Shown here piece after piece: positions 1-8,822 of a stretch of 45,768 nucleotides of DNA; the first letter of the stretch is position 1, and each line of letters opens with the position of its first letter. The notes beneath the pieces were generated by a model that saw nothing but the letters and a program-made list of their open reading frames with translations, was not told the origin of the DNA and searched no databases. The position numbers and the translations under genes were made by a program. The DNA is from Gemmatimonadota bacterium (GTDB taxonomy: Bacteria > Gemmatimonadota > Gemmatimonadetes > Longimicrobiales > Gaopeijiaceae), in the NCBI GenBank assembly GCA_007121775.1, contig SKJY01000042.1, forward strand, positions 1 through 45,768, read 5' to 3'.

Positions 1-1
1 G

Positions 2-1852
2 AACTGGGTCGGCGCTGAGACCACGGGTAAGGTTCAGAACGTCGTCGTCGTCGCTCTGGTTGCCATCCTGGCGTTCTTCTCTGGAAGCGGATTCCTGGCT
101 GCTGACCCGGAGCTTTGGGCCGACTTTGCGACAGAAGGGTTGGGAGGGATCATCGCGACCACAGGCCTCGTCTTCATCTCCTACCTCGGAATCGTGAAGG
201 CCACCGCAGTGGCCGAAGAGGTCAAGGATCCGGGGAAGACCCTCCCGCGAGCCATGTTCGCAGCAGTCATCTTCGTCACGCTCCTCTATGTCTCCGTGAT
301 GCTCGTGGTGACGGGCCTGATGCCCATCACGGATATCGCCGAAAGCTCGGCCCCGGTGGCCGATGCCGGTCGGGAGATTCTCGGCTCACTCGGAGGAACG
401 TTGATCGCCTTTGCCGGAATCCTGGCGACCCTGTCCACCGCGAATGCCGCGATCCTATCTTCGTCCCGGTTTCCCTACAGCATGTCTCGGGACGGGCTGG
501 TAAGTCGAAGGCTGGGAAGCACCTCGGAGCGGTTCGGGACCCCCACCCTCTCCATCTGGCTGACCGGCGGAATCATGGTGATCCTGGCGGTGGTGTTCGA
601 TGTGGAGGGATTGGCCAAGCTCGGCGGGACGTTCGGGATCCTGGTATTCGCTCTCCTGAACGTGACCGTGGTTCTCCTCCGAAGATCACAGCCGGAGTGG
701 TATCAGCCCGCCTACCGCGCGCCATTCTCACCCCTTCTACCCCTCCTGGGGGCGGTCGCGGCGCTACTCCTACTTCCCTTCATGGGGCTCCTCTCTCAGG
801 TGAGTGCAGCGGCCTTCATCGCCCTTGGGATCGTCTGGTACTTCGTTGCGAAACGGACCGGAGAGCCAATCGAACCCGATTACGATGTCAGGACCCAGGT
901 GCTCGGTGCTCGATACGAAGAATCCCTGGCCGACCAGCGGGACAAACTCGACACCGAAGACCTTATAACCGGACCCTGCGTGCTGGTGGAGGTCGCCAAA
1001 GGGACGGCACACCCTCATCTATCAAGCATCATGCGAGCGCTCAGCCACGGACTGGAAGCCGACCTCAAGGTCGTCACCATCACGGAGGTGCCACCACAGG
1101 TGCCCTTGGATGGCGTGGGTGTTGACCACGATCCGGATGCACAGGGCGAAGCGGATCAGGAGTGGCGAGAGCGCCTCGTGGAAGAGCTGTCGCTGAAGGA
1201 TCAGTCGGTGACTTTCACAGAAGTACGCACCCACAGTCGTACAGATGCACTTCTGGATAGCATTGACGACCGCTTCCAGTTGGTATTGGTGGACTGGCAA
1301 GACGCCGTCGAGGAATCACAACTACGGAGGAGCCATGTGGACGAGATTCTCCGGTCGAAGTGCCCCGTCAGGCTGGCCGTTCTAAAGTATCGGGGAGAAT
1401 CGGAGATCAAGGAGATCGTCGTGGCCACCGAGACCGGACCCTATGACCGTGCAGAGGTGGAGGTTGCAGACGCAATCGCAGCAGAGACCGGAGCCTCCCT
1501 TGCCCTGGTCAAGGCGATTCCGGAAGACACATCGGAGGAAGCGGAAACGTCGGCACTCGATTACCTGGAGGAGTTGAGCGACATCCTCTCGTCTCCGACC
1601 GAAAAGGAACTCATTCGCACCGATGATGTGGAAAGGGCCCTGATCGAACGAGCCAACCGGAGCGATCTAGTCATCCTGGGGGCCCCCTCACGCCCAGGGC
1701 GTCATCGCGATTTCTTCGGGCAAACCACGGATGCCGTTGCAGCCGCGACAGAGGTCTCGGTACTGGTGGTGAAGGAACCCGGGGAACAGCTTCCGCTCCT
1801 AACGCGTCTCTGGCGCCGCCTCCGCCGGCTCACCAAAGGGGGAGAAGGATGA
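2..1852 (+). CDS. APC-family amino-acid permease with C-terminal universal stress protein domains (5' end missing)
   Basis: The reading frame is open to the left edge of the window, so the start and the first transmembrane helices are missing; 616 residues are visible. The first ~285 visible residues are hydrophobic helices of the amino acid-polyamine-organocation type, including a segment rich in the TANAAILSSSRFPYSMSRD pattern typical of the helix 8-loop region. They are followed by two domains of about 140 residues each that resemble UspA; the second contains the nucleotide-loop-like stretch DLVILGAPSRPGRHRDFFGQ. The family probably takes up amino acids across the inner membrane, and the Usp domains would lie in the cytoplasm and may sense ATP or energy state. 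Permease-Usp fusions are known in several phyla. The substrate cannot be read from the sequence. Confidence 0.88.
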   Translation, partial: NWVGAETTGKVQNVVVVALVAILAFFSGSGFLAADPELWADFATEGLGGIIATTGLVFISYLGIVKATAVAEEVKDPGKTLPRAMFAAVIFVTLLYVSVMLVVTGLMPITDIAESSAPVADAGREILGSLGGTLIAFAGILATLSTANAAILSSSRFPYSMSRDGLVSRRLGSTSERFGTPTLSIWLTGGIMVILAVVFDVEGLAKLGGTFGILVFALLNVTVVLLRRSQPEWYQPAYRAPFSPLLPLLGAVAALLLLPFMGLLSQVSAAAFIALGIVWYFVAKRTGEPIEPDYDVRTQVLGARYEESLADQRDKLDTEDLITGPCVLVEVAKGTAHPHLSSIMRALSHGLEADLKVVTITEVPPQVPLDGVGVDHDPDAQGEADQEWRERLVEELSLKDQSVTFTEVRTHSRTDALLDSIDDRFQLVLVDWQDAVEESQLRRSHVDEILRSKCPVRLAVLKYRGESEIKEIVVATETGPYDRAEVEVADAIAAETGASLALVKAIPEDTSEEAETSALDYLEELSDILSSPTEKELIRTDDVERALIERANRSDLVILGAPSRPGRHRDFFGQTTDAVAAATEVSVLVVKEPGEQLPLLTRLWRRLRRLTKGGEG

Positions 1853-1903
1853 GGGGTAGCGAGATGAAGGGGGCTCAGTGACACCGAGTCCTCTTCCCAT
1901 GCA

Positions 1904-2059
1904 TTAGGGCCGCCCCTCGTCCTGCGGGTCTTCATAACTTCTGCCATCCCTTTCAGGATCGAATTCCGCCTCTTCTTGCGGAGATCTCTTCGAAAGGACA
2001 AGGGCTAGGGCGGCCAGCACCACCAGCGCGAAGAGTAGGGCGAGGATGAAGTAACCCAT
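1904..2059 (-). CDS. Small single-pass membrane protein, 51 aa
   Basis: A 51-residue protein starts MGYFILALLF, has one strongly hydrophobic helix (residues 3-22), then a charged, Glu/Asp/Arg-rich tail of about 28 residues. A strong ribosome-binding site (GGAGGAAAG) lies directly before this ATG on the minus strand, which decides the start; the same frame is open for another 180 codons upstream but that part is low-complexity and lacks any comparable site. It converges with the preceding permease gene (52 nt between stops). The shape is that of the small inner-membrane peptides common in bacteria, with the tail probably cytoplasmic. No function can be assigned. Confidence 0.6.
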   Translation of the reverse strand: MGYFILALLFALVVLAALALVLSKRSPQEEAEFDPERDGRSYEDPQDEGRP

Positions 2060-2507
2060 CTTTCCTCCGTGTTCCCAGGGGTGCGAAGAAATCCGCTTCG
2101 GGGCGGCCCAAACCCCCGGCACCGTCCGAAAGAGCGACGGCAATGGGGCGCCATCGTTTCCGGCAAGGTCTCCGGAGGTGCCACTCACCCTAACGGAAGA
2201 TGCACAAGGGATGCCGTCATAACTCTTGACGGGCGTAATCCGTCGCGTTCCTGCGGCCTGCCGATCGTTCAATCCCGGGCTGTTCGAAACCCGCCATCGA
2301 AATCCATCGTCTGTCGAACGGCTTGGGAGCACCGATATCCGGCCTGTGAGGGGTGGCACACATCTTCCCCCTCCATGAGTCGAGGTTGCGAGGCGGCAGT
2401 TGACCGTGGCTGCGCCTTGCCCCCAGTAATCCCGCCGCCCTGAGGCGGGTGACGGCACTTCATCCCCGTCTCTTCCCTCCTCGGGACCGGCCAACGCCGG
2501 AGCCTTC
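2060..2507. other. Divergent intergenic region, 448 bp
   Basis: This gap separates the leftward small membrane protein from the rightward peptidase-propeller-barrel gene, so it should hold promoters for both. A weak plus-strand candidate is TTGACC (2400-2405) and AGTAAT (2425-2430), spaced 19 nt. It is followed at once by a GC hairpin CCCGCC-7nt-GGCGGG (2431-2449) that would lie in the leader of the large gene. I see no recognisable riboswitch and no convincing coding frame. Confidence 0.35.
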
Positions 2508-5500
2508 ATGACGCGTTCAGTCGCCGCACTCACCGTCCTGCTATCGTTCCTCCTCGTTCCTGAGCCCGCCGACTCCCAGTACTTCGGACGCAACAAGGTC
2601 CAGTGGGAACGCTTCGACTACCAGGTCATGGAGACCCCCAACTTCGAAATGCACTTCTACCCGGAGTTTGCGGAGCCCATGGAGGATGTGGCCCGTATGG
2701 CGGAACGCTGGTACGAACGATTGGCACGCACCTTCGAGCACGAGATCCCTGAGCGGCGCCCACTCATCTTCTACGCAGACCATCCGGACTTCCAGCAGAC
2801 CAACGTGCTGAGGGGAACCATCGGCGAGGGTACCGGCGGGGTCACGGAAGGGCTCAGGGATCGAGTCATCATGCCGCTGGGGAGCTCCTACGCCGCCACA
2901 GACCACGTCCTGGGCCATGAGTTGGTGCACTCCTTTCAGTTCGACCTGGCTCGAGGCCGACAGGCAGGCGGTCTGGGGGGACTCATGCGACTTCCCCTCT
3001 GGTTTGTGGAAGGCATGGCGGAGTACCTCTCCCTCGGCACTGAATCGTCCCTTACGGCGATGTGGCTCCGGGACGCCGTCCTGAGGGACGAGTTTCCCAC
3101 ACTCCAGGAGATGACCCGGGACATGCAGCGGTATTTTCCGTACCGCTTCGGTCACGCATTCTTCGCATTCGTCGGCGGAGCCTACGGCGACCGAGCCATT
3201 GCGGACATGATGAGGATCGCCGCAAGGGAGGGCACGGGCGCCTCCATCAATCAGGTTCTGGGCGTATCGGTGGACAGCCTCTCCGCCGAGTGGAAGGATC
3301 TGGCGACTCGCCATTACGGACCACTGATGGAGGGGAGGACCGCCCCGGAGGAGGCCGGAACGCTCCTGCTCTCACCGGAAACCGGCGCGGGCAGACAGAA
3401 TGTGGCACCTTCCCTGAGTCCCGACGGACAGTATGTGGCCTTCCTCTCGGAGCGGGACCTCTTCACCATCGAACTGTTCCTCGCCGATGCCACCACCGGT
3501 GAGATCCTGCGTCCACTGACTCGTTCCATCCGGGACGCCCACAGCGACGCCATACGCTTCATCGATTCCTCGGGAGGCTGGTCTCCGGATGGGGAGAGGA
3601 TCGCATTGAGCGTCTTCGCCGAGGGACGAAACCGGATCCAGATCTACCGGGTCTCCGATGGACAGATTGTAGACCGGATCCACGTTCCCGGCCGGATTGG
3701 AGAGATCCGAAGTCCTGCCTACTCACCCGATGGGGAGCACATTGTCTTCTCCGGTCAGTCCAATGGGGTGGCCAACCTCTTCGAGGTGGAGCTCACCACG
3801 GGAGAGGTGACTCAACTGACCGACGATCGGTACAGCGTCTTCCAACCGAGCTACTCCCCCGATGGGACCACCCTGGCATACGTCAGCGACCGGGGTCCCG
3901 AGACCGATTTCCAGCGCCTGGTCTTCGGTCCGAAGCGCCTGGTCGTCATGGATCGGGAGACGCAGGAAACCCGTGAGATCGAGCCTTTCCCGGGCGCGGA
4001 CCACTGGAATCCCGTCTTCACTCCGGACGGCGAGGCCATCCTGTTCCTGGCGGACCCGGATGGATTCCGGGACATCTACCGCCTGGAACTCCCCGACCAG
4101 GAGGTCATCCGTGTCACTCGGGTCGCGACGGCGGTGAGCGGGATCACAGACGCCACGCCTGCCCTCACCATGGCGTCCGGGACCGGTACCGTGGCCTTCT
4201 CCGTATTCAATCGTGGAGAATTCCACATCTATGCCCTGGATGCGGCAGAGGCCACCGGCGACGTGGTGCAACGGGATGAGGTCACCGCGCTGGCCGGGCG
4301 TCTTCTCCCTGGCGCCAGCGATGACCCGGAAGCCTGGGTGAACCGGATGCTGGCTGACCATGGGATGGGGCTCCCGCCCGAAACCCGTCACTCAGTGGCC
4401 GATGCGGTGCCCCTGGATCGATCCCTGGGGCTCGAGTTCATCGGTCAGGCCAGCATCGGTGTCGGGGCCGACCAGTTCGGTACCCAGGTAGGGGGGGCCG
4501 TTTCCGCACTCTTTTCGGACATCATGGGCGACCGCTCCCTCTTCACCGCCATCCAAGCCCAGGGAGAACTCCGGGACATTGGAGGCCAGGTCTTCTATCT
4601 GGACCAGGAGCGTCGCTGGAACTGGGGTGTGGGTGCCCTTCACCTTCCCCAGCGGTACTTCCGGAGCTTCCGGAGAGCCGGTCCCGGGGAAACCACCGAG
4701 ATCGTCCGCGACGACCAGCGCATACGTCTCACCGAGGCGGTTGCGCTCTGGGCCTACCCTTTCTCCACCATCCGCCGGTTGGAGATCCAAGGTGCCTACA
4801 ATCGCTACGGTTTCGATGCCCGAAGGGACGTATTCCGCTTCGATCCCCAAGGTCGTCTCGTCGATCGGGAGCGGACGGATGTTCCCGCCCCTGATGCCAT
4901 CAACCTCGGTCGAGGTTCGGTAGCCTTTGTAGAGGACAACAGCTTCTTCGGATTCACCTCGCCTGTCCGGGGATGGAGGGCCAGATACGAGGTGGGTTAC
5001 ACCGTGGGCACTGTGGACTTCCTGCAGGCCACTCTCGATCATCGTCGATACTTCGCCGGACCCATTCCGGAGGTGACGTTCGCGGCTCGAGGGATGCATG
5101 TGGGTCGCTACGGATCTGATGTCCAGGACATCGAAACCGTCTTCCGTCCCATGTTCCTGGGAATGGAGTCCCTCCTGCGGGGGTATTCAGCCCACTCGTT
5201 CCGGGTGGAGGAGTGCACCTTCACCCCAGAAGGCCAGTGCGCTGAATTCGAGAGGCTCCTCGGTCACCGGGTCGGAGTCCTGAACCTGGAGGCCCGAGTC
5301 GCCCTCTTCGGGACCGACCGCTTCGGGCTCATCTCCTTCCCGGCCCTCCCCACCGAACTTGTGTTCTTTGCCGATGCAGGAGTGGCATGGAGTGCCGGGG
5401 ACGGCGCGGATATCCGGTGGGATCGGGACACGGTGGATAGGGTGCCCGTGGCCAGCCTGGGAGTCAGCACACGAAGCAACCTCTTCGGAGCCCTCGTCCT

Positions 5501-5579
5501 GGAGATCTTCTATGCCCATCCGTTCCAGCGTCCCGAGCGAGGTGGCCACTTCGGGCTCAATCTCATCCCAGGCTGGTAA
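2508..5579 (+). CDS. Secreted zinc-peptidase-like / TolB-propeller / Omp85-like barrel protein
   Basis: The 1023-residue protein has a signal peptide (residues 1 to about 23). A gluzincin-type site follows: HELVH at 137-141 and WFVEGMAEY (165-173), whose Glu168 would be the third zinc ligand. Next comes a PD40/TolB-like propeller with at least five S/T-PDG blades (SPDGQYVAF, SPDGERIAL, SPDGEHIVF, SPDGTTLAY, TPDGEAILF) between about residues 290 and 560. From about 640 to the end is an alternating-strand region with an LRGY motif near residue 890 and FFADAGVAW, ending in Trp, as in Omp85/BamA-type barrels. It is likely anchored in the outer membrane with the propeller in the periplasm. Whether the peptidase site is active and what it binds are unknown. 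The start has a modest GGAG about 8 nt upstream. Confidence 0.85.
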   Translation: MTRSVAALTVLLSFLLVPEPADSQYFGRNKVQWERFDYQVMETPNFEMHFYPEFAEPMEDVARMAERWYERLARTFEHEIPERRPLIFYADHPDFQQTNVLRGTIGEGTGGVTEGLRDRVIMPLGSSYAATDHVLGHELVHSFQFDLARGRQAGGLGGLMRLPLWFVEGMAEYLSLGTESSLTAMWLRDAVLRDEFPTLQEMTRDMQRYFPYRFGHAFFAFVGGAYGDRAIADMMRIAAREGTGASINQVLGVSVDSLSAEWKDLATRHYGPLMEGRTAPEEAGTLLLSPETGAGRQNVAPSLSPDGQYVAFLSERDLFTIELFLADATTGEILRPLTRSIRDAHSDAIRFIDSSGGWSPDGERIALSVFAEGRNRIQIYRVSDGQIVDRIHVPGRIGEIRSPAYSPDGEHIVFSGQSNGVANLFEVELTTGEVTQLTDDRYSVFQPSYSPDGTTLAYVSDRGPETDFQRLVFGPKRLVVMDRETQETREIEPFPGADHWNPVFTPDGEAILFLADPDGFRDIYRLELPDQEVIRVTRVATAVSGITDATPALTMASGTGTVAFSVFNRGEFHIYALDAAEATGDVVQRDEVTALAGRLLPGASDDPEAWVNRMLADHGMGLPPETRHSVADAVPLDRSLGLEFIGQASIGVGADQFGTQVGGAVSALFSDIMGDRSLFTAIQAQGELRDIGGQVFYLDQERRWNWGVGALHLPQRYFRSFRRAGPGETTEIVRDDQRIRLTEAVALWAYPFSTIRRLEIQGAYNRYGFDARRDVFRFDPQGRLVDRERTDVPAPDAINLGRGSVAFVEDNSFFGFTSPVRGWRARYEVGYTVGTVDFLQATLDHRRYFAGPIPEVTFAARGMHVGRYGSDVQDIETVFRPMFLGMESLLRGYSAHSFRVEECTFTPEGQCAEFERLLGHRVGVLNLEARVALFGTDRFGLISFPALPTELVFFADAGVAWSAGDGADIRWDRDTVDRVPVASLGVSTRSNLFGALVLEIFYAHPFQRPERGGHFGLNLIPGW

Positions 5580-5634
5580 GGCTCCGTCCCATCCCCGTGG
5601 CACAGGTGAAAGTGGTGACGCCATCGCGTTTGGA

Positions 5635-6231
5635 TCAAGGGTGCACTCCCAGTGGGAGGATGGCCAGAGGCTCCTGCCCGGAGGGAAGGCCGAGTAGGTC
5701 GGCGAGCTCCCTGTCCCGGAACGCACCCACCACAACAGTCGCCAGTCCCAGGGCATCGGCGATCCAACCCTGATCCAGAGCTGCGGCCGCGATCTCGGTC
5801 CGGCGATCTCCGGGCGTTTCAAGCCGGAGGGTGTGGTCGTCGGGATGGTATCGATAGACGCCCGGTTCAAGGGAAGCGGATGCCCCCAGCACCATCATCA
5901 CCTCAAGGGGATAGGTCGCCCCTGCGGATGGGGCGCTACGGAGCCCAAGACCCTCCTCAGTGATCCCCTGAGCAGCCCAGAGAAGCTGGGAAATCAGAGG
6001 AAGTCCCACCTCATCGGGTGTGAAGGACCGCCGGGACCGCCGGTTTGCAATGGTCTCTTCGAGAGACACTTCTCCCGTCAATTCAGGAGGAGGAAGGGCG
6101 ATCACCGCCTGGGAAGGCCTCTCCGGTGGTTCCTGCGCACACCCTGGTCCGGCCATGAGTGCCCCCGAAAGAAGTACTCCGAAAAGAAGGGTGACTCCGC
6201 GAATGAAACCTCCCTTTCCCCGGCTTCGCAT
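5635..6231 (-). CDS. Exported nitroreductase / SagB-type FMN oxidoreductase
   Basis: The protein is 198 residues long. An N-terminal hydrophobic segment (GVTLLFGVLLSGALMAG) followed by Cys looks like a secretion signal; the residues before the Cys (GPG) are not a canonical lipobox. The body has the nitroreductase/SagB signature: IANRRSRRSFTPDEV, with arginines that contact FMN phosphate in this family, then LLWAAQGI, SAPSAGATYPLEV and VYRYHPDDHTL. SagB-like proteins oxidise substrates with FMN; no azoline cyclodehydratase or RiPP precursor lies nearby, so a RiPP role is not supported. I chose the ATG at 6231 because it begins a clean signal peptide with AAAGGAAA upstream; the frame runs on upstream but in low-quality sequence. 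It converges with the large secreted protein gene. Confidence 0.82.
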   Translation of the reverse strand: MRSRGKGGFIRGVTLLFGVLLSGALMAGPGCAQEPPERPSQAVIALPPPELTGEVSLEETIANRRSRRSFTPDEVGLPLISQLLWAAQGITEEGLGLRSAPSAGATYPLEVMMVLGASASLEPGVYRYHPDDHTLRLETPGDRRTEIAAAALDQGWIADALGLATVVVGAFRDRELADLLGLPSGQEPLAILPLGVHP

Positions 6232-6637
6232 GGAAGGATTTCCTTTCAATTGGAGGAACGTCGATAACCGCGCACCTTCTGAAACGCAAACATCATACCC
6301 TGAAGGAACCCGATGGGGATTGGGGAGAGCAACCACGGGAGAGCGATCCAGCTCATGGTCTGCCTCTGGACCGCCGACCGCACGCGCTCGGCGGAGAACC
6401 CCACAATGCCCGAGTCCGGGAGGAACAGGGAGAACTCGTGCCAGCCCTCGGCCAGGAGTGCTCGGAGGGTTCGAGGCGGCGTGAGTCGAACAGGATTCCG
6501 ACCTGATCATGCGGGCCGGCCAGCTCGGCTCGATGCCTCCGGGTTCTGGCATCGGCGTTAGCCGCTGCTCCGGGACGGCAGCTTTGCTCCCAAGCCGAGA
6601 CTCCCGCCGCCAAACAACATCAGCGGCCCCGTAACGC
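6232..6637. other. Intergenic region downstream of ssrA, no gene seen
   Basis: About 400 bp between the start of the nitroreductase gene and the ssrA terminator. The frames here code for low-complexity Arg/Pro/Gly peptides with no ribosome-binding site and I do not support any gene. It contains a partial copy of the ssrA 3' end (6471-6491), listed separately. Any promoter for the nitroreductase gene must lie here, but I see no clear -35/-10 pair. Confidence 0.4.
6471..6491 (-). repeat. Partial copy of the ssrA 3' end
   Basis: These 21 bases match the last 21 bases of ssrA (6678-6698) at 19 positions in the same orientation, including the T-loop GTTCGACTC and the acceptor-strand block CGCCGCCTC. 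The two copies are 207 bp apart. Similarity stops abruptly at the 5' side. The 3' ends of tRNA and tmRNA genes are the usual crossover sites of tyrosine integrases, so this may be an old attachment-site scar. No integrase remains. Confidence 0.45.
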
Positions 6638-6675
6638 AACAAGGCCCAACCACCGAATGATGGCTGGGCCTTGTT
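6638..6675 (-). terminator. Hairpin terminator of ssrA
   Basis: A near-perfect inverted repeat with arms AACAAGGCCCA and TGGGCCTTGTT (11 bp, partly extended inward) starts 3 nt after the ssrA 3' end. There is no long T run on the minus strand after it (TTGTTGCG), so termination strength is uncertain, but the position suits a terminator or a 3'-processing hairpin. Confidence 0.7.
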
Positions 6676-6677
6676 AG

Positions 6678-7033
6678 TGGAGGCGGCGGGAGTCGAACCC
6701 GCGTCCGCGAAGGGTTCCGCCGAGATCTCTACGTGCGTAGAGCCCTGTTCAGTTCGCCATCGGGTCCGGCCAGGACACCGCCGACCCGCGGCTAGCCGCC
6801 TGGTTGTCTCGTCCTCTTCGCGGCGGCATCTCCGAGGACCAGCCTGAATTGTTGACGACTCGTTGACCTGCCTCAGGCGGGCCGATCAGGAGTCGGGCTG
6901 GTAAGGGTTACTTACGCAGCCAGAGCCAGGTTATCGTTGGCGTCTATTGGTTTTTCCGGTGGTTTAACGAGGTTCCCGGAACCTCGGCACGCAACCCCAA
7001 CTTCACCAGACACGTCGAAGCCGTGACGCCCCC
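6678..7033 (-). ncRNA. ssrA: tmRNA (transfer-messenger RNA)
   Basis: The 5' end GGGGGCGUCACGGCUUCGACG and the 3' end with GGGUUCGACUCCCGCCGCCUCCA are the conserved tRNA-like halves; seven base pairs form the acceptor stem (G1-G7 with CGCCUCC, one G-U). The CCA tail is not encoded (CTA follows). The tag reading frame at 6912-6941 encodes ANDNLALAA followed by TAA, after the usual UAGAC resume context. The length of about 356 nt is normal for one-piece tmRNA. It rescues stalled ribosomes and marks the peptide for proteolysis. Upstream on the minus strand TATCCT (about 11 nt before the 5' end) may be part of the -10 region. It sits between dusB and the nitroreductase gene as its own unit. Confidence 0.97.
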
Positions 7034-7111
7034 GGTTACCTGATAGGATACAGGGGGAGGGGAAAAAGGTTCCGCGCGGCAACGACGTAACCCTTGCTCC
7101 TGTCGGATCCA

Positions 7112-8146
7112 CTACGCTCCGGCCACGAGCTCCGGCACCTCTTCAGCGCCGGCCACGGTGCCTGCCAGGTACCGATCCAAATACCCTTGGAGATATGCTT
7201 CCATTTCAGCCATGGTCTTCACCTGGAACAGTTCCTGGCGGAGTTCACGCCCGGATGGAAGGCCTTTGGTATACCACCCCAGGTGCTTCCGAAACTCGAT
7301 CACGGCCTTCTCCGCATTCTCCTCAAATGCGATGGCGTTACGGGCGTGCTCGAGGCAGATCCGGAAGCGCTCTTCTACGGTGGGGTCCGGTGGGATGGGA
7401 AGTCCGTCCAGCGCCGCCCGGGCCTGACTGAACAGCCAGGGATCGCCGTGGGTGCCTCGGGCGATCATGATGCCGTCGCACCCGGTCTCATCCCGCATGC
7501 GCCGCGCATCGTCACCGGAACGGACATCCCCGTTTCCGATCACCGGCACGTCAACGGCCTCCTTGAGGGCCCGGATCTCATCCCACCGAGCATGCCCCGA
7601 GTACATGTCCGTGCGGGTGCGCGGGTGGAGGCAGATGACTTCGGCCCCGGCCTCCTGGCACGCCAGACCGATGGCCACCGGATCCCGGGTGGCCTGATCG
7701 TAGCCGCTCCGGATCTTAGCGGTGGTGGTGAGGGGGGTGGCGTCGGCCACGGCCCGGACGATCTGCCGGACGAGCCCCAGATCCCTCAGGCACCCGGAGC
7801 CGCCATTGCGCTTCACCACCTTCTTCACCGGGCACCCGAAGTTGATGTCAATGAAGTCGGGGCCGAAGGTCTCTTGGACGAAGGCCGCGGCCTCGGCCAT
7901 CTGCCCCGGGTCGGCGCCGAAGATCTGCACCCCTATGGGACGCTCCGCCTCGTCGAAGCGGAGGTAGTCCATGGTCCGGCGGTTCCCATGAAGGATCCCG
8001 GCGGCGCTCACAAACTCGCTCACCACCACATCGGCCCCGAACCGTCGGCAGAGGCGACGGAAGGGCGACTCACTGACTCCGGCCTGGGGGGCCAAATAGA
8101 GGGGCGTGCGCCCGCTGCGGAGAAGATCTAGAATGGTGTGCGTCAT
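7112..8146 (-). CDS. dusB: tRNA-dihydrouridine synthase (DusB-like)
   Basis: The protein has 344 residues, the normal Dus length. Motifs in order: LYLAPQAGVSESPFRRLCR (FMN-binding strand 1), SEFVSAAGI, VQIFGADPGQM, DINFGCPVKKVVKRNGGSGCL (with the catalytic Cys), TTTAKIRSGYD, LHPRTRTDMYSGHARW, VPVIGNGDVRSGDDA and CDGIMIARGTHGDPWLF. It reduces uridine to dihydrouridine in tRNA D-loops with NADPH and FMN. I place the start at the ATG at 8146; an in-frame GTG at 8182 would add 12 non-conserved residues. A possible -10 (CATTAT on the minus strand, 8156-8161) lies only 9 nt before the ATG, so the message could be nearly leaderless. It is divergent from ptsN. Confidence 0.93.
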   Translation of the reverse strand: MTHTILDLLRSGRTPLYLAPQAGVSESPFRRLCRRFGADVVVSEFVSAAGILHGNRRTMDYLRFDEAERPIGVQIFGADPGQMAEAAAFVQETFGPDFIDINFGCPVKKVVKRNGGSGCLRDLGLVRQIVRAVADATPLTTTAKIRSGYDQATRDPVAIGLACQEAGAEVICLHPRTRTDMYSGHARWDEIRALKEAVDVPVIGNGDVRSGDDARRMRDETGCDGIMIARGTHGDPWLFSQARAALDGLPIPPDPTVEERFRICLEHARNAIAFEENAEKAVIEFRKHLGWYTKGLPSGRELRQELFQVKTMAEMEAYLQGYLDRYLAGTVAGAEEVPELVAGA

Positions 8147-8155
8147 GGTCGGAAG

Positions 8156-8186
8156 ATAATGGAGCGGAGGCCCTGCCTCCACCCAA
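8156..8186 (-). promoter_or_regulatory. Possible dusB promoter with an internal palindrome
   Basis: On the minus strand TTGGGT (8181-8186) and CATTAT (8156-8161) are spaced 19 nt. Between them lies a perfect GGAGG-5nt-CCTCC palindrome (8166-8180). The match to sigma-70 elements is weak, so this is only a candidate; the palindrome could be an operator or chance in GC-rich DNA. Confidence 0.25.
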
Positions 8187-8307
8187 TTTCCTTTGACTTC
8201 GCCGAGGCCTTTCGGTAACGTTCTGACTCCCCTTTCCAGGAACCTGTTACATAGGCGGCGCCCGATCCAGCAGATGCAGGTGGGTCTTGCGTCCCGGAGG
8301 ACATAGA

Positions 8308-8760
8308 ATGACGCTCAGGGAACTGTTCACCTCCCAGTCCGTGGAGTTGAGCCTGAAAGCTGAAACGAAGGATGAGGTACTGAAGGAACTGATCGAACTC
8401 CTGGGGCTCGACTCCAAGTCCGAGGGGATCCTCTTCAAGACTCTGAAACGCCGGGAGAACCTGGGCTCCACCGGCATCGGCAAGGGAATCGCCATCCCCC
8501 ATTGTCGGTCCCTCGTGGTCAATGAGCTCAGGCTCGCCTACGGACGAAAGCCGGAAGGCCTCGATTTTCAAGCCATTGACGACGCCCCGGTCCACAATTT
8601 CTTCCTCATCGTGGCCCCCCCCCTCGAAGTCTCCAATCAATACCTTCCAGTCCTTGGAAAGATCGCCCAGTTCGCCAAGGATCCGGACATCCCCGACGTA
8701 CTTGCCGGACTCGAATCGCCTGAGGACTTCCTGAAGCTCCTGGAAGACCGGGCGCCCTGA
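8308..8760 (+). CDS. ptsN: PTS EIIA-Ntr-type regulatory phosphocarrier
   Basis: The 150-residue protein matches the fructose/nitrogen EIIA domain: MTLRELFTSQSVELSLKA, KDEVLKELIELL, then GIGKGIAIPHCR, whose His65 is the phosphorylation site. The C-terminal half has APVHNFFLIVAPPLEVSNQYLPVLGKIAQF. The start at 8308 has GGAGG eight nucleotides upstream; an in-frame ATG 21 nt earlier lies over that site and is less likely. It is a single-domain EIIA without B or C partners, so a regulatory role by phosphorylation state is more likely than transport. HPr and EI that could phosphorylate it are encoded 6-8 kb away on the other strand. Confidence 0.93.
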   Translation: MTLRELFTSQSVELSLKAETKDEVLKELIELLGLDSKSEGILFKTLKRRENLGSTGIGKGIAIPHCRSLVVNELRLAYGRKPEGLDFQAIDDAPVHNFFLIVAPPLEVSNQYLPVLGKIAQFAKDPDIPDVLAGLESPEDFLKLLEDRAP

Positions 8761-8822
8761 GACTGGGCACCCCAAGCCCAGACACCCTGAGCCCGCGCCC
8801 CTGACCCACCTCCCTGCCTCCC

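Noticed and set aside
7094..8131. A 345-residue plus-strand frame
   Set aside because: It is the mirror of dusB, which has all family motifs on the minus strand; such antisense frames are common in GC-rich DNA.
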